A stretch of 18,218 bases of DNA from JBNKLG01 sp050292235. Lineage in GTDB: Bacteria; Pseudomonadota; Gammaproteobacteria; Chromatiales; Chromatiaceae. Below the pieces are notes generated by a model. It worked only from the letters and a program-made list of their open reading frames with translations. It was not told the DNA's origin and did no database searches. Shown here in pieces: positions 7,034 through 13,600 of the stretch. Numbering within the stretch: position 1 is the first letter of the stretch; each line of letters begins with the position of its first letter. The stretch lies in NCBI GenBank assembly GCA_050292235.1, contig JBNKLG010000052.1, forward strand, positions 1-18,218, in the 5' to 3' direction. A program made the position numbers and the translations under genes.

Positions 7034-7125
7034 GGAAGTACCAGTGTTACTGGTGTTTTCGAGTCCAAGTATGGGCGTGATGCCAAGGGGTTTTTTATGC
7101 CAAGGATGAGAATCGAAAGGCCCCT
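7034..7125 (+). promoter_or_regulatory. Structured mRNA leader of the EF-hand gene (two hairpins)
   Basis: Two stems can be drawn between the promoter and the start codon. Hairpin 1 (7034-7060) has a perfect core ACCAGT-GTT-ACTGGT (7040-7054) extended by A-T and G-T pairs to about 13 bp. Hairpin 2 pairs 7086-7096 (AGGGGTTTTTT) with 7115-7125 (GAAAGGCCCCT) over 11 bp with three G-T pairs and an 18-nt loop; it ends 6 nt before the ribosome site at 7132. ATGCCAAGG occurs twice, at 7080 and 7097. Whether this is a riboregulator or simply stable RNA is unknown. Confidence 0.4.
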
Positions 7126-7143
7126 CTTTATGAGGAAATGACG

Positions 7144-7506
7144 ATGAAAACGACAACCCTGGTTTTGGCCATTATATCTGCGCTGCTGACATCGACCATG
7201 GTACTGGCCGGCTCTGATGCAGACGAGCGCAGCAGATATTACGACCGACGTGGCCCCCTGCCTTTTAAGGTGATGGATCTGAACGGCGATGGGGCCATTA
7301 CGATCGATGAGCTCACCAAAGTTCGTGGGGAGCGCATGAGCTATCGTGCCCGGCAGGGCTATCCCATGCGCAATGCTGGAAATGCGCCCAGCTTTCAGGA
7401 AATTGATACTGATGGCAATGGATCCATCAGCCCCGCTGAGATGAGTCGTTGCCCGGGAATGGGGCGCGGAATGGGACGAGGTCAGGGTCAAGGTTGGAAT
7501 CGATAG
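7144..7506 (+). CDS. Periplasmic EF-hand (calcium-binding) protein
   Basis: This 120-aa protein has a signal peptide (residues 1-22, cut after VLA) and two canonical 12-residue EF-hand loops: Asp45-Glu56 (DLNGDGAITIDE) and Asp88-Glu99 (DTDGNGSISPAE). All ligand positions 1, 3, 5, 9 and 12 are acceptable. The tail is Gly/Met/Arg-rich. ATG 7144 is preferred over ATG 7138 because GAGGA at 7132-7136 is 7 bp before the former and only 1 bp before the latter. It should bind Ca2+ in the periplasm as a buffer or sensor. It lies just after a two-component system and behind what looks like that system's operator. Small secreted EF-hand proteins next to PhoPQ- or CarRS-like systems are known in other gammaproteobacteria. 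The direct partner is unknown. Confidence 0.85.
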   Translation: MKTTTLVLAIISALLTSTMVLAGSDADERSRYYDRRGPLPFKVMDLNGDGAITIDELTKVRGERMSYRARQGYPMRNAGNAPSFQEIDTDGNGSISPAEMSRCPGMGRGMGRGQGQGWNR

Positions 7507-7636
7507 CGGGTTGAACGAAAAACCGCCCTGTCTTCTGCTGGTGATGGGGTGGCTCTTTGTCCGGGCCTGGGTTGCGGTAGAATGGCTGAGCATCAAGGCA
7601 TGATTTGCCTGGTTTGGTTCCGACTACGAGATCCCT

Positions 7637-8239
7637 ATGGCCCGGATACGTTCGCACTTACTTTTGATCGGCATGCTGTTATTACTGGCTGCCTGTACCA
7701 GTACTCTGCGTTACTACTCCTTGCCCCCAGTCGATGTCGCAGGTTTGGCGCCGGTGGGACATCTGAAGGGGATTCTGGCCGTGGGGCCGGTCACTCTGGC
7801 TGAGCAAATCGATCAGCCACAATTGGTGATTCGCCGATCTCCAACCCAGGTGGAATTCAAAGAGCGAGACCTCTGGGCTGGTCCTCTGCGTGAAGCGGTG
7901 CGCCAGCAGATGATCGATACCCTGGCTATTTTGCTGGACAATAAAAGGGTGGTGCCTTTTCCCTGGTCTGGGGCTGAGGTTCCGCGCTATCGCATCGCTG
8001 TGGAGGTGATGGACATGACCGCGACCCCTGGTGGTCAGGCAAGGCTCTCTTTGGCGTGGTCGGTCTATCGTCGCCATGGGGATAAGCCCATCAAAGTACA
8101 GACCAGCGAGTATCAGCAGCCAGTGCCGGAGGACGCTGATCTGAATGCGATGGTGGCGATCTACCAGGTTCTGCTGCAACGGGCGATCCAGGATATGGCC
8201 CATTATTTGGCGCAGTTTGGCGTCCGCTTGCGGGCTTGA
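7637..8239 (+). CDS. pqiC: PqiC-type outer-membrane lipoprotein
   Basis: This 200-aa lipoprotein has a hydrophobic leader and the lipobox LAAC with the lipidated Cys at residue 20. It then shows the start of the ABC-transport auxiliary/DUF330 family, LRYYSLPP, followed by ILAVGPVTLAEQIDQPQLVIR and DLWAGPLREAVRQQMIDTL. Length is similar to E. coli PqiC/YmbA (about 187 aa). It forms the outer-membrane ring that receives the PqiB needle. The gene is separated from pqiB by the two-component system and the EF-hand gene, all on the same strand, which is unusual. The start ATG has only a weak ribosome site (GAG at 7628). The 130-bp gap before it holds no clear promoter or terminator. Confidence 0.85.
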   Translation: MARIRSHLLLIGMLLLLAACTSTLRYYSLPPVDVAGLAPVGHLKGILAVGPVTLAEQIDQPQLVIRRSPTQVEFKERDLWAGPLREAVRQQMIDTLAILLDNKRVVPFPWSGAEVPRYRIAVEVMDMTATPGGQARLSLAWSVYRRHGDKPIKVQTSEYQQPVPEDADLNAMVAIYQVLLQRAIQDMAHYLAQFGVRLRA

Positions 8240-8270
8240 TACCCTTAACTCGATTCTGGAGATTGTTTCC

Positions 8271-8567
8271 ATGACAGATTCCCATCCCTTATCCTCTGAA
8301 CAGCAAACAGAACGGGATATCCTGGCGGTGATGCGCCGGGTGCTGGCATCGGTAATCAAGGACACCACGCCAGCCCATCGTGAGATGAAACATCCTCTGT
8401 CCTCCAACACCATTGAGGAGGTGCGCCAGTGTCTGGCGCTCATCGCCGCCCGTGAGCGCGAACTGGCCGATATGGCGGGTGTTGTGCAAGAAAAACCCTA
8501 TTTCACCGATGATGCCCAGGCTGTGAAAACGGTCTCCTTCGATAAGATCAAAAAGCCTTCCAGCTGA
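8271..8567 (+). CDS. Conserved-looking small protein of unknown function
   Basis: This is a 98-aa soluble protein with no signal peptide. ATG 8271 has GGAGA at 8258-8262, 8 bp ahead; the frame is open further upstream inside pqiC but without a good start. It is helical and charged, with the core motifs MRRVLASVIKDTTP, HPLSSNTIEEVRQCLALIAA and RERELA. Proteins of this appearance are, from memory, sometimes labelled 'segregation and condensation protein A' in gammaproteobacteria. However, it is far shorter than a true ScpA kleisin and I see no kleisin domain, so I leave the function open. It sits 31 bp after pqiC and 14 bp before nnr, and so may be co-transcribed with both. Confidence 0.7.
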   Translation: MTDSHPLSSEQQTERDILAVMRRVLASVIKDTTPAHREMKHPLSSNTIEEVRQCLALIAARERELADMAGVVQEKPYFTDDAQAVKTVSFDKIKKPSS

Positions 8568-8581
8568 TCGGACGCTCCCCA

Positions 8582-10090
8582 GTGAGAGCGTTGCCCCCCA
8601 CTGACCGCTTGCCCTATGCCCTCTACCGGGCAGAGCAGGTGCGTGAATTCGACCGTCTGGCCATACAGGATTTTGGTATTCCCGCTGAGACCCTGATGGA
8701 ACGGGCCGGGGCTGCCCTCTTTGCCCAGGCACGTCAAATCGCTCCCCAGGCCCGGCGATGGCTGGTGTTTTGCGGCGCAGGCAACAATGGGGGAGATGGC
8801 TATGTCGCCGCTCGACTTGCTCACCGCGAAGGACTGGCGGTACGCCTTATCTTGTTGACCGATCCGGCAAAAATCACCGGGGCTGCCCGTTTTCATCTGG
8901 ATCAGGTGCTGGCTGCCGGTGCGGATTGCCAGGTCTATGGGGGCGGGGCCCTGCCAGCGGCGGATCTGATCATCGACGCCCTGCTGGGCACGGGGCTGGA
9001 CCGTCCTGTCACCGGTCTTTGGGCCGAGGCTATTGCCGCCATCAACAGTCAAAAGGCCCCGGTTATCTCCGCCGATATTCCTTCCGGTCTGCATGCCGAT
9101 ACGGGCACAGAGATGGGGGTGGCGGTTCGTGCTGCCCTGACGCTAAGCTTTGTTGGACTCAAAACGGGACTCTTTACCGGTGTCGGTCCCGATTGTTGTG
9201 GCGAGATTCGTTTTGATGGTCTGGAGATCCCCGCACGGGTTTATGGCGCTGCCTTGCCCAGTGCACGGCGGTTGGATTGGGATCGGATTAAGGGCAATCT
9301 GCCGCGTCGCCCCCGTCATGCCCACAAGGGGCAGGCCGGTCATCTGCTGGTGATTGGTGGTGCGCCGGGTTTTAGTGGAGCGCCACTGTTAGCGGGAGTG
9401 GCGGCCTTGCGAAGCGGGGCAGGGCTGGTCACCTTGGCCACCCATCCGGAGCATGCGGCCCTGCTCAATCTGCATCGCCCGGAACTCATGTGCCGGGCCA
9501 TTGGCGGGGCCGGGGCGTTGAGTCCTCTGCTGGAGAAGGCCTCCGCCATTGTGCTGGGTCCCGGTCTGGGGCAGTCGCCTTGGTCTCTGGCTCTTTATCA
9601 GCGTGCTTTGGCGGCTGAACGACCGATGGTGATCGATGCCGATGCCCTGAATCTACTGGCCAAAGAACCCCAGCGCCTTTTCCAAACGGTGATTACCCCC
9701 CATTCCGGCGAGGCAGGACGGCTGTTACGGCGTTCCAGCGCTGAAATCAACGCCGATCGGTTTCAGTCCGTCACGGCCTTGCGGCAAGCCTTTGCCCCAG
9801 TGGTAGTACTCAAAGGGGCAGGCTCGCTGATTGCCGCTGAGGAAAAATCATCGCCCGCCCTCTGTAGTGCCGGGAACCCGGGGATGGCCACAGCGGGTAT
9901 GGGCGATGTGCTCAGTGGCGTGATCGGTGCTCTCCTGGCCCAGGGCATGGGCCTTGGTGAGGCGGCGGAGTTTGGCGTAGTGCTGCATGCCGCAGCAGCG
10001 GACAGGGCAGCACTCAAGGGAGAACGGGGATTATTGGCCATGGATGTGGCCGACAAATTGCAGGAGATGTTGCAGCAGTGCCCCCGATGA
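8582..10090 (+). CDS. nnr: Bifunctional NAD(P)H-hydrate repair enzyme (epimerase + dehydratase)
   Basis: This 502-aa protein matches the size of E. coli Nnr/YjeF (about 515 aa). The N-terminal epimerase (about 15-230) has the entry motif LYRAEQVREFDR and the NAD-binding VFCGAGNNGGDGYVAARLA. It interconverts R- and S-NAD(P)HX. The C-terminal ADP-dependent dehydratase (about 240-500) has GHLLVIGGAPGFSGAP, VLGPGLG, VIDADALNLLA, ITPHSGEAGRL and the ATP/ADP-site signature SAGNPGMATAGMGDVLSGVI. Together they repair damaged, hydrated NAD(P)H in the cytoplasm. The start GTG 8582 has a weak ribosome site and a start a few codons later is possible. The gene overlaps tsaE by ATGA, matching the conserved nnr-tsaE-amiB order of gammaproteobacteria. 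Confidence 0.95.
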   Translation: MRALPPTDRLPYALYRAEQVREFDRLAIQDFGIPAETLMERAGAALFAQARQIAPQARRWLVFCGAGNNGGDGYVAARLAHREGLAVRLILLTDPAKITGAARFHLDQVLAAGADCQVYGGGALPAADLIIDALLGTGLDRPVTGLWAEAIAAINSQKAPVISADIPSGLHADTGTEMGVAVRAALTLSFVGLKTGLFTGVGPDCCGEIRFDGLEIPARVYGAALPSARRLDWDRIKGNLPRRPRHAHKGQAGHLLVIGGAPGFSGAPLLAGVAALRSGAGLVTLATHPEHAALLNLHRPELMCRAIGGAGALSPLLEKASAIVLGPGLGQSPWSLALYQRALAAERPMVIDADALNLLAKEPQRLFQTVITPHSGEAGRLLRRSSAEINADRFQSVTALRQAFAPVVVLKGAGSLIAAEEKSSPALCSAGNPGMATAGMGDVLSGVIGALLAQGMGLGEAAEFGVVLHAAAADRAALKGERGLLAMDVADKLQEMLQQCPR

Positions 10091-10548
10091 CAGAAAAGCT
10101 CATATTGGAAAGTGCTGAAGCCCAGGAAGCATGGGGTGAGATGCTGGCTTCTGTGCTGACTGCACCTGGAGTGATCTTTTTAGAAGGGGACCTGGGCGCA
10201 GGCAAGACGACCCTGGCGCGGGGCGTTTTGCGGGGGTTGGGGTATAAGGGCCGGGTAAAGAGTCCGACCTATACCCTGGTGGAGACTTATCCGGTGGCGG
10301 ACCGACAACTCCACCATTGGGATCTCTACCGCTTGGCCGATCCGGAAGAGTTGATGTTTCTGGGCATGGAGGATCTCTATGACGACATCAGTCTGATGCT
10401 GATCGAGTGGCCGGAGAAAGGGCTGGGCTTTTTGCCGCCTGTGGATCTGAGGGTTCAGATTCAGTATCGGGAAGAAGGGCGGGAGCTGCAGTTGCAGCCG
10501 GTGTCCTCACGGGGAGAGGCCTGGATAGCAGGGCTCTCAGCTGGTTAA
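10087..10548 (+). CDS. tsaE: tRNA t6A biosynthesis ATPase TsaE
   Basis: This 153-aa protein of typical TsaE/YjeE length assists the TsaB-TsaD complex in threonylcarbamoylation of A37 in ANN-decoding tRNAs. Walker A is GDLGAGKTT (residues 34-42). Downstream are SPTYTLVETY, the HHWDLYRL motif and IEWPEKG, all diagnostic. ATG 10087 overlaps the nnr stop (ATGA) and is preferred; an in-frame GTG at 10078 would add three residues and lies nearer to AGGAG at 10062-10066, so it cannot be excluded. Confidence 0.95.
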   Translation: MTEKLILESAEAQEAWGEMLASVLTAPGVIFLEGDLGAGKTTLARGVLRGLGYKGRVKSPTYTLVETYPVADRQLHHWDLYRLADPEELMFLGMEDLYDDISLMLIEWPEKGLGFLPPVDLRVQIQYREEGRELQLQPVSSRGEAWIAGLSAG

Positions 10549-10615
10549 AGAGATGTAGGTTGGCGTTTAATTTGAACTTAATGCATTAGGTTTATCCTAT
10601 AACAGCAGGAATTTC

Positions 10616-10644
10616 TTGAAGAAGGGGTTTTTGATTGCTATAGT
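10616..10644 (+). promoter_or_regulatory. Sigma-70 promoter before amiB
   Basis: TTGAAG at 10616-10621, a 17-bp spacer and TATAGT at 10639-10644, with TG at 10636-10637 (extended -10), lie in the 129-bp gap before amiB. This would let amiB be transcribed apart from nnr-tsaE. Confidence 0.55.
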
Positions 10645-10677
10645 GAAACTCAATGACACATGGGTTTCTGATTTAGA

Positions 10678-12105
10678 ATGCGACTACTCACCATCATTTT
10701 GTTGTTGCTGGGCGCCTTGGCAGCCCAGGCTGAGCAGGCCAAAGTGACTTCGGTGCGCTATATGATGGCCGCCGATCATGTGCGCGTGGTGGTGCAGACC
10801 TCTTCTCCGGTGGAACATCACTTCTTCTCTCTGGAAAATCCCGATCGCGTGGTGCTGGATATTGACGGCGCTCGTTTGGCCACCAAAAAACCCGTGCTGG
10901 ATGACAATAACCCTTATCTTCTTCGGGTTCGCACCGGTGTTCGTGGTGAAGAAAACCTGCGTCTGGTGTTTGACCTTAAGCAGAAGATACAGCCCAAGGT
11001 CTTCACCTTGCCGGATGCGGCCGGTCAGGGCAGCAGTCTGGTGGTGGAGTTTAGTGATCGTTATGGTCGTGCCAAGGACCGGAAGAAAAGTGTGGCCAGC
11101 CCTGGACGACAGATGGTGGCTGCTCGTTCCAGTCATGAACGGGCACCAGCCTCTACCCCGCGCCTTGGTCCGGCGATCCGGAACGCCTCTGCCAAGGAAG
11201 GTGTGCGTATCTCTCAGCAATTAAAAAGGGTGTTGCCCAAAGGCCGCGATGTGGTTGTGGCTGTGGATGCCGGTCATGGTGGCAAGGACCCTGGTGCCAT
11301 CGGTGCCAATGGTTCCCGTGAGAAAGACATCACCCTGGCCATTTCACGCAAGTTGGCGGAGTCTTTGAACAGAGAGTCTGGTATCAAAGCCATTCTGGTA
11401 CGCGATGGGGATTACTACATCGGCTTGCGCAAGCGGATGGAGATTGCCCGCAAGCACAAAGCTGATCTTTTTGTCTCTATTCACGCCGATGCTTTTAACG
11501 ACCCCAGTGTTCGGGGCTCATCGGTATTCACCCTCTCCAATCGGGGTGCCACCAGCGAGGCGGCCCGTCGATTGGCGGACAGAGAGAACTCGTCAGATCT
11601 GGTGGGTGGGGTGAGCCTGAATGTCAAGGACGAGGTTCTGGCTTCGGTCCTGTTGGATTTGTCTCAGAATGCCACCCTGGAGGCCAGTGGCGCTGTGGCT
11701 CAACGGGTACATAACCAGCTGAGCAGAGTCGGTGAGGTTCATGTACGGCAAGTGCAGCGGGCGGGTTTCATGGTGCTCAAATCACCGGACATCCCATCTC
11801 TTTTGGTGGAAACAGCTTTTATCTCCAACCCTGTGGAGGAGCGCAATCTGAAGGATACCCGTCATCAGGGCGTGTTGGCCGATGCCATCACCAGCGGTAT
11901 TCGCACCTACTTCCACGCCAATCCCCCTTATGGGACCAAACTGGCCAGTATTGTGCCGAAAAAACACGCTGTGACCAAGGGCGAAACCCTGTCGGCCATT
12001 GCAGATCAGTACAATGTCAGCATGAGCAAAATCAAATCCTACAATGCCCTGCACAACGAGGCTCTGCGTGTTGGTCAGGTGCTGGTTATCCCCAAGGGCA
12101 GCTGA
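10678..12105 (+). CDS. amiB: N-acetylmuramoyl-L-alanine amidase AmiB
   Basis: This 475-aa periplasmic amidase cuts septal peptidoglycan during daughter-cell separation. Order: signal peptide (1-18, ...LAAQA), AMIN domain (about 20-120: VTSVRYMMAADHVRVVVQ, NPDRVVLDIDG), a basic linker (about 125-190), the Amidase_3 zinc domain (about 193-415) and one C-terminal LysM (about 431-474, HAVTKGETLSAIADQYNVS). Zinc and catalytic residues are present: His200 (DAGHGG), Glu215 (SREKD), His269 (SIHADAF) and Glu378 (VETAFIS). The segment from about 285 to 350 is the regulatory insert that in AmiB blocks the site until EnvC acts. It lies downstream of tsaE as in E. coli, but mutL does not follow. Confidence 0.94.
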   Translation: MRLLTIILLLLGALAAQAEQAKVTSVRYMMAADHVRVVVQTSSPVEHHFFSLENPDRVVLDIDGARLATKKPVLDDNNPYLLRVRTGVRGEENLRLVFDLKQKIQPKVFTLPDAAGQGSSLVVEFSDRYGRAKDRKKSVASPGRQMVAARSSHERAPASTPRLGPAIRNASAKEGVRISQQLKRVLPKGRDVVVAVDAGHGGKDPGAIGANGSREKDITLAISRKLAESLNRESGIKAILVRDGDYYIGLRKRMEIARKHKADLFVSIHADAFNDPSVRGSSVFTLSNRGATSEAARRLADRENSSDLVGGVSLNVKDEVLASVLLDLSQNATLEASGAVAQRVHNQLSRVGEVHVRQVQRAGFMVLKSPDIPSLLVETAFISNPVEERNLKDTRHQGVLADAITSGIRTYFHANPPYGTKLASIVPKKHAVTKGETLSAIADQYNVSMSKIKSYNALHNEALRVGQVLVIPKGS

Positions 12106-12113
12106 GCCCCTTC

Positions 12114-12137
12114 GTCGCCAGAATGCGCTTCTGCGAC
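12114..12137. terminator. Hairpin between convergent genes
   Basis: GTCG-C-CAGAA (12114-12123) pairs with TTCTG-CGAC (12129-12137) over 9 bp with one bulged C and a 5-nt loop. It fills the 33-bp gap between amiB and the minus-strand gene and may end both transcripts. No good T run follows on either strand, so an intrinsic terminator is only possible. Confidence 0.45.
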
Positions 12138-12138
12138 A

Positions 12139-12699
12139 TCAAAATTCGTTACGAATGCGTTTATAGCCTTTGATGAGAGCCGAGTTGGCCTGGGCAACAC
12201 TTTCAGAAAAGCTGGCTTGATCCGGGGTGACGGGCTCGATTTGGGCCAGATCGGCATCCGAGTGCAGATTAGTTGTTGAGGGGATGTGAAAGCCTGCCGG
12301 TACCTGACAGCCCTCGATTACCGAGTTATGTCTCACCACGGAGCCCTTGCCCACGCGACAGTTGAAAAGGACTGTGTTGAACCCAATGAAGGCGGAATCA
12401 CCGACAGAGCAGGGGCCATGGATAATTGAACGGTGGGCGATGGAGGTCCCCATGCCAATGCTGACGCCGCTACCGGCCTTGCAGTGGATGACCACCCCAT
12501 CCTGAATATTGGAACCTGCGCCAATGTGTATGGGGGCCATTTCCCCATGCTCGTCCACCTCATCAGCACGGATAACGACATAGGGACCGATAAAGACATT
12601 TTCTTCAACGATGACCTTGCCGCAGAGAATGGCGGTCGGATCGACAAAGGCAGATTCATGGATCTGGGGGATGTCTCCGGAGGGGTTTTTACGGATCAT
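12139..12699 (-). CDS. Cam-like gamma-class carbonic anhydrase
   Basis: This 186-aa left-handed beta-helix protein interconverts CO2 and bicarbonate as a trimer with metal at subunit interfaces. The three metal ligands of the archaeal Cam enzyme are kept: His72 (GVVIHC), His89 (SIAH) and His94 (IIHGP), with Cam-like 5-residue spacing between the last two. Also kept are Arg44 and Asp46-Glu47 (IRADE; Cam Arg59, Asp61-Glu62), Gln66 and Asp67 (NIQDG). Hexapeptide turns such as VGDSAFIGF and VGKGSVVRH continue the helix, and the protein ends GYKRIRNEF. It lacks the long acidic loop that carries Glu84 in Cam, as in the CamH-like subgroup. It has no signal peptide, so it is cytoplasmic. It is convergent with amiB and divergent from the next regulator. 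Confidence 0.82.
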   Translation of the reverse strand: MIRKNPSGDIPQIHESAFVDPTAILCGKVIVEENVFIGPYVVIRADEVDEHGEMAPIHIGAGSNIQDGVVIHCKAGSGVSIGMGTSIAHRSIIHGPCSVGDSAFIGFNTVLFNCRVGKGSVVRHNSVIEGCQVPAGFHIPSTTNLHSDADLAQIEPVTPDQASFSESVAQANSALIKGYKRIRNEF

Positions 12700-12732
12700 G
12701 ATGCTTTGTTCTGGTGGCAGGGAAAGGCATAA

Positions 12733-12741
12733 ATTATCACA
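12733..12741 (-). promoter_or_regulatory. Possible extended -10 promoter of the carbonic anhydrase gene
   Basis: On the minus strand TGTGATAAT (12741 down to 12733) is an extended -10 element, about 33 nt before the start codon. No -35 at normal spacing is evident, so support is moderate. Confidence 0.35.
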
Positions 12742-12835
12742 AGGTAAGGGGATGCCGCGCTTGGCAATAGGGCAGTCTATTCCTGCGATGATCGATATCT
12801 TTTCTGCGGTGCCTTCTCGGCGATTTAATCAGGCA

Positions 12836-12848
12836 ATGACATTGTCAT
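12836..12848. promoter_or_regulatory. Inverted repeat before the second response regulator
   Basis: ATGACA-T-TGTCAT is a perfect 6-bp palindrome around one base in the 205-bp divergent gap. It includes a -35-like TTGTCA (12842-12847) and lies 57 bp before the regulator start. It is a possible operator or autoregulation site. Confidence 0.35.
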
Positions 12849-12904
12849 GCGCTTTTGTAAATATGGCAGTCGAGACAGCGCTGTTTTGACCCAGAGATGC
12901 CCAA

Positions 12905-13600
12905 ATGAGCAAAACCATTCTTGCCGTTGATGATGATCCTCATATCCTGGAGGTGATTCAATTTGCTCTGGAAAAGGCCGGTATGCGGGTGAGGACTGCA
13001 CCGGATGGCGTCCAGGCACTGCAACAGTTGGCCCTGCATCCGGTGGACCTGGTGATTTTGGACATCAACATGCCCGAGATGGATGGGCTGAGTTGTTGCC
13101 GGGAGATTCGTAAAACCAAAGAGACGCCGATTCTCTTTCTCTCCTCCCGCGATGATGAGATCGATCGTGTTCTGGGCCTGGAGATTGGGGGGGATGATTA
13201 TGTGATCAAACCCTTCAGTCCGCGTGAGCTGGTGGCCAGGGTCAATGTGATTTTGAGGCGGATGCAGGTGTCATCAGCAGTTCCGGCACCGAAAAAAACG
13301 GTGTTTCACCATCAGCGGCTGACACTGGATACGGATCAACACATGGCCTGGTGGGATGAACAATCCCTGGAGTTGACGGCTACCGAGTTTGCCATCCTCA
13401 GCCTTTTTATCGCGAATCCGAATCAGGTCTTCGACCGCGATCAGATCATGGAACGCGCTTATCAGGGGCAGGTCTATGTCAGTCATCGCACCATCGACAG
13501 CCACATTCGCCATATTCGTCAGAAATTCGCAGAGAAAGGGGCGCAGGCTTTGATCGTCACGGTACACGGGGTCGGCTACAAACTCTCGGATTGCCGCTAG
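12905..13600 (+). CDS. OmpR-family response regulator (CreB-like)
   Basis: This 231-aa regulator has a receiver domain with the acidic triplet Asp9-11 (VDDDP), phosphoacceptor Asp53 (LDINMPEMDG), Ser80 or Ser81 (FLSSRDD) and Lys102 (IKPFSPRE). The C-terminal winged helix (about 130-230) ends IRQKFAEKG ... VHGVGYKLSD. The gene abuts or overlaps the sensor kinase start. Upstream is a 205-bp divergent spacer with a palindrome. General layout resembles CreB/PhoB; no target can be deduced from sequence. Confidence 0.9.
   Translation: MSKTILAVDDDPHILEVIQFALEKAGMRVRTAPDGVQALQQLALHPVDLVILDINMPEMDGLSCCREIRKTKETPILFLSSRDDEIDRVLGLEIGGDDYVIKPFSPRELVARVNVILRRMQVSSAVPAPKKTVFHHQRLTLDTDQHMAWWDEQSLELTATEFAILSLFIANPNQVFDRDQIMERAYQGQVYVSHRTIDSHIRHIRQKFAEKGAQALIVTVHGVGYKLSDCR

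Noticed and set aside
7034..7060. Hairpin read as a terminator of the regulator-kinase operon
   Set aside because: No T run follows the stem, and the likely EF-hand promoter lies upstream of it, so a leader structure is the better reading.
7506..7526. Terminator after the EF-hand gene
   Set aside because: Only a 6-bp stem with a bulge (GCGG-G-TT / AACCGC) and no T tract; not supported.
7682..8443. Long minus-strand reading frame opposite pqiC and the 98-aa gene
   Set aside because: It is antisense to a well-supported lipoprotein gene, has no family motif and no ribosome site; a shadow frame.
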